Positions 5,832 through 6,900 of a DNA stretch of 6,900 nt are shown piece after piece. The DNA lies in assembly GCA_964353455.1 (NCBI GenBank), contig CAYGWP010000212.1, forward strand, positions 1 through 6,900. Direction: 5' to 3'. The position numbers and the translations under genes were made by a program. How positions within the stretch are numbered: position 1 is the first letter of the stretch; each line of letters begins with the position of its first letter. Below the pieces are notes generated by a model. It made no database searches. It had not been told where the DNA came from and worked only from the letters and a program-made list of their open reading frames with translations. This stretch comes from CAYGWP01 sp964353455. GTDB taxonomy: Bacteria > Planctomycetota > Phycisphaerae > FEN-1346.

Positions 5832-6900
5832 ATGACACACCTGAACCGATATGCCCTGGCAGCCACCGTGTGCATAGCGCTTGCCGCGCCCTGCCTTGCG
5901 GCAGCCGTCGAGACGGTCTCGATCGGCGGCGTCGATGTGGCGGCCTCAAGCGCGCTGGCCCGCAAGGAACACCCTCGCCTGCTCTTCACGCAGGCCGACG
6001 TGCCGCGTTTGAGGGAGCGTCTGAAGCACCCGCGTCTTGCCGCCGAACTGGAGCACGCCAAGGCGCTCGCCGCCGACAAGAAGGCCGACGCCATTCTCCT
6101 GGGGGTCCTCTACTACCTGACAGGTGAGCGGGCGTACATTGAGGAGGCCCGCGCGAAACTCGCTCCCGGCTGGGACCAGCCGTACCCGCTGGCGGCAGAC
6201 CTCGTCATGGGGGCGCTCGGCCCGGACGACCAGAAGGCCGAGGCCGCCCGCATAGTCGAGGTCGTCCAGAGGGAACGCTGGCGGCCGCACGTGGTCCACG
6301 ACCTGGCCGCCTGGGGCCACGGCTTCGACGATTTTCTGGACAAGGACCTGCGCGAGCGGTACCGCTCGGACCTGGTGCAGGGCGTCGAGTACAACAACCT
6401 CTGGTCGCAGGGCCGCGGCGGCAGTTCGATGAGCCACGGCTATTACGGGGAGCACTTCTACAGCGAGTGGTTCACCATGGCAGTGGCGTGGACGAACGCG
6501 ACCGGCCAGGACTGGGTGAGCCGCTGCGACTTTGCCGCCCACACGCCGGAGTATTACATCTTCCACTATCGCCCGTGGTCGCCGCAGCCGTCGGTCGTTC
6601 ACATCGGCGTCAACTCGATGTGCGGGCACTGGGAGGCCGTGACGCCCGCCAAGTTCAGGGGCGAGAACCTGGCGGTCCTTGCGGCCGCACGGTTCCACGA
6701 CGGCGTCGGCCAATGGTGGATTGATGAAGTTATCTCAAAGATCTCGATGGGATGGGGGACGAGCGCCCTCGGCCAGGGCGGCGTCTGGGGCAAACTCCTC
6801 TGGTACGACCCCGGCCTGCCGCCCATCGAGCCGAAGATGCTGCCGCCCGCCCGCCTCTTCCCCGAGAACGGCCACGCCGTCATGCGTTCCGACTGGACGC
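5832..6900 (+). CDS. Heparinase II/III-like (alginate-lyase-like) exported protein, N-terminal part
   Basis: The frame is open from ATG 5832 to the window end, giving 356 residues; the 3' end is missing. Residues 1-23 form a signal peptide (YALAATVCIALAAPCLA). Residues 47-65 read HPRLLFTQADVPRLRERLK, a signature I associate with the N-terminus of heparinase II/III-like and alginate-lyase-like proteins. Helix-rich sequence follows to about 325, as expected of an alpha-toroid, with SHGYYGEHFYSEWF (201-214) in the zone where such enzymes carry an active-site His and Tyr; H202 with Y204 or Y205 are candidates. Residues 337-356 (LPPARLFPENGHAVMRSDWT) look like the opening of the C-terminal beta-sandwich. 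Family members cleave uronate-containing polysaccharides by beta-elimination in the periplasm, but many homologues in Planctomycetota have no known substrate. Without the C-terminal half the second catalytic His cannot be checked. It follows the transglutaminase-like gene by 27 bp. Confidence 0.83.
   Translation, partial: MTHLNRYALAATVCIALAAPCLAAAVETVSIGGVDVAASSALARKEHPRLLFTQADVPRLRERLKHPRLAAELEHAKALAADKKADAILLGVLYYLTGERAYIEEARAKLAPGWDQPYPLAADLVMGALGPDDQKAEAARIVEVVQRERWRPHVVHDLAAWGHGFDDFLDKDLRERYRSDLVQGVEYNNLWSQGRGGSSMSHGYYGEHFYSEWFTMAVAWTNATGQDWVSRCDFAAHTPEYYIFHYRPWSPQPSVVHIGVNSMCGHWEAVTPAKFRGENLAVLAAARFHDGVGQWWIDEVISKISMGWGTSALGQGGVWGKLLWYDPGLPPIEPKMLPPARLFPENGHAVMRSDWT

Noticed and set aside
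1..6900. tRNA or rRNA genes, insertion sequences, attachment sites
   Set aside because: Nearly all of the window is accounted for by coding sequence on the plus strand; the gaps are 27-105 bp and show no RNA-gene or transposon-end structure that I can recognise.

Overview
The window is GC-rich and densely coding on the plus strand only. It holds five genes: the tail of a sugar-type oxidoreductase, three complete genes for exported proteins, and the front part of a polysaccharide-lyase-like exported protein. The family mix (bacterial-type Gfo/Idh/MocA C-terminus, SBBP propeller, transglutaminase-like exported proteins, heparinase II/III-like protein) and the high GC suggest an uncultured member of the Planctomycetota or a PVC relative such as Lentisphaerota or Verrucomicrobiota. 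This is inferred from gene content; no rRNA or other phylogenetic marker is present.

Layout: 1-406 is the C-terminal part of a Gfo/Idh/MocA family dehydrogenase. 448-1938 encodes a 496-residue secreted beta-propeller made of seven SBBP repeats, six of which start at an exact 198-bp spacing. After a 105-bp gap, 2044-4005 encodes a 653-residue secreted transglutaminase-like protein with two Asp-box motifs in its C-terminal half. After 44 bp, 4050-5804 encodes a 584-residue distant paralogue with the same order of modules. After 27 bp, 5832-6900 begins a heparinase II/III-like (alginate-lyase-like) protein that runs off the window end.

All genes are co-oriented, separated by 27 to 105 bp, and each downstream start has a purine-rich ribosome binding site 6-7 bases upstream. 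No convincing terminator or promoter was seen, so one transcription unit is plausible. Four consecutive products carry Sec-type signal peptides, which suggests a periplasmic or cell-surface function. A reasonable but unproven reading is a locus that handles a complex glycan or glycopeptide: the lyase-like protein would cut an acidic polysaccharide, the two Cys-His-Asp proteins would act on amide bonds or bind the substrate, the propeller would be a binding scaffold, and the oxidoreductase would work on released sugars in the cytoplasm.

The most noteworthy element is the tandem pair of divergent transglutaminase-like paralogues, which keep the same Cys-to-His spacing and the same composite C-terminal architecture, next to a polysaccharide-lyase-like gene.
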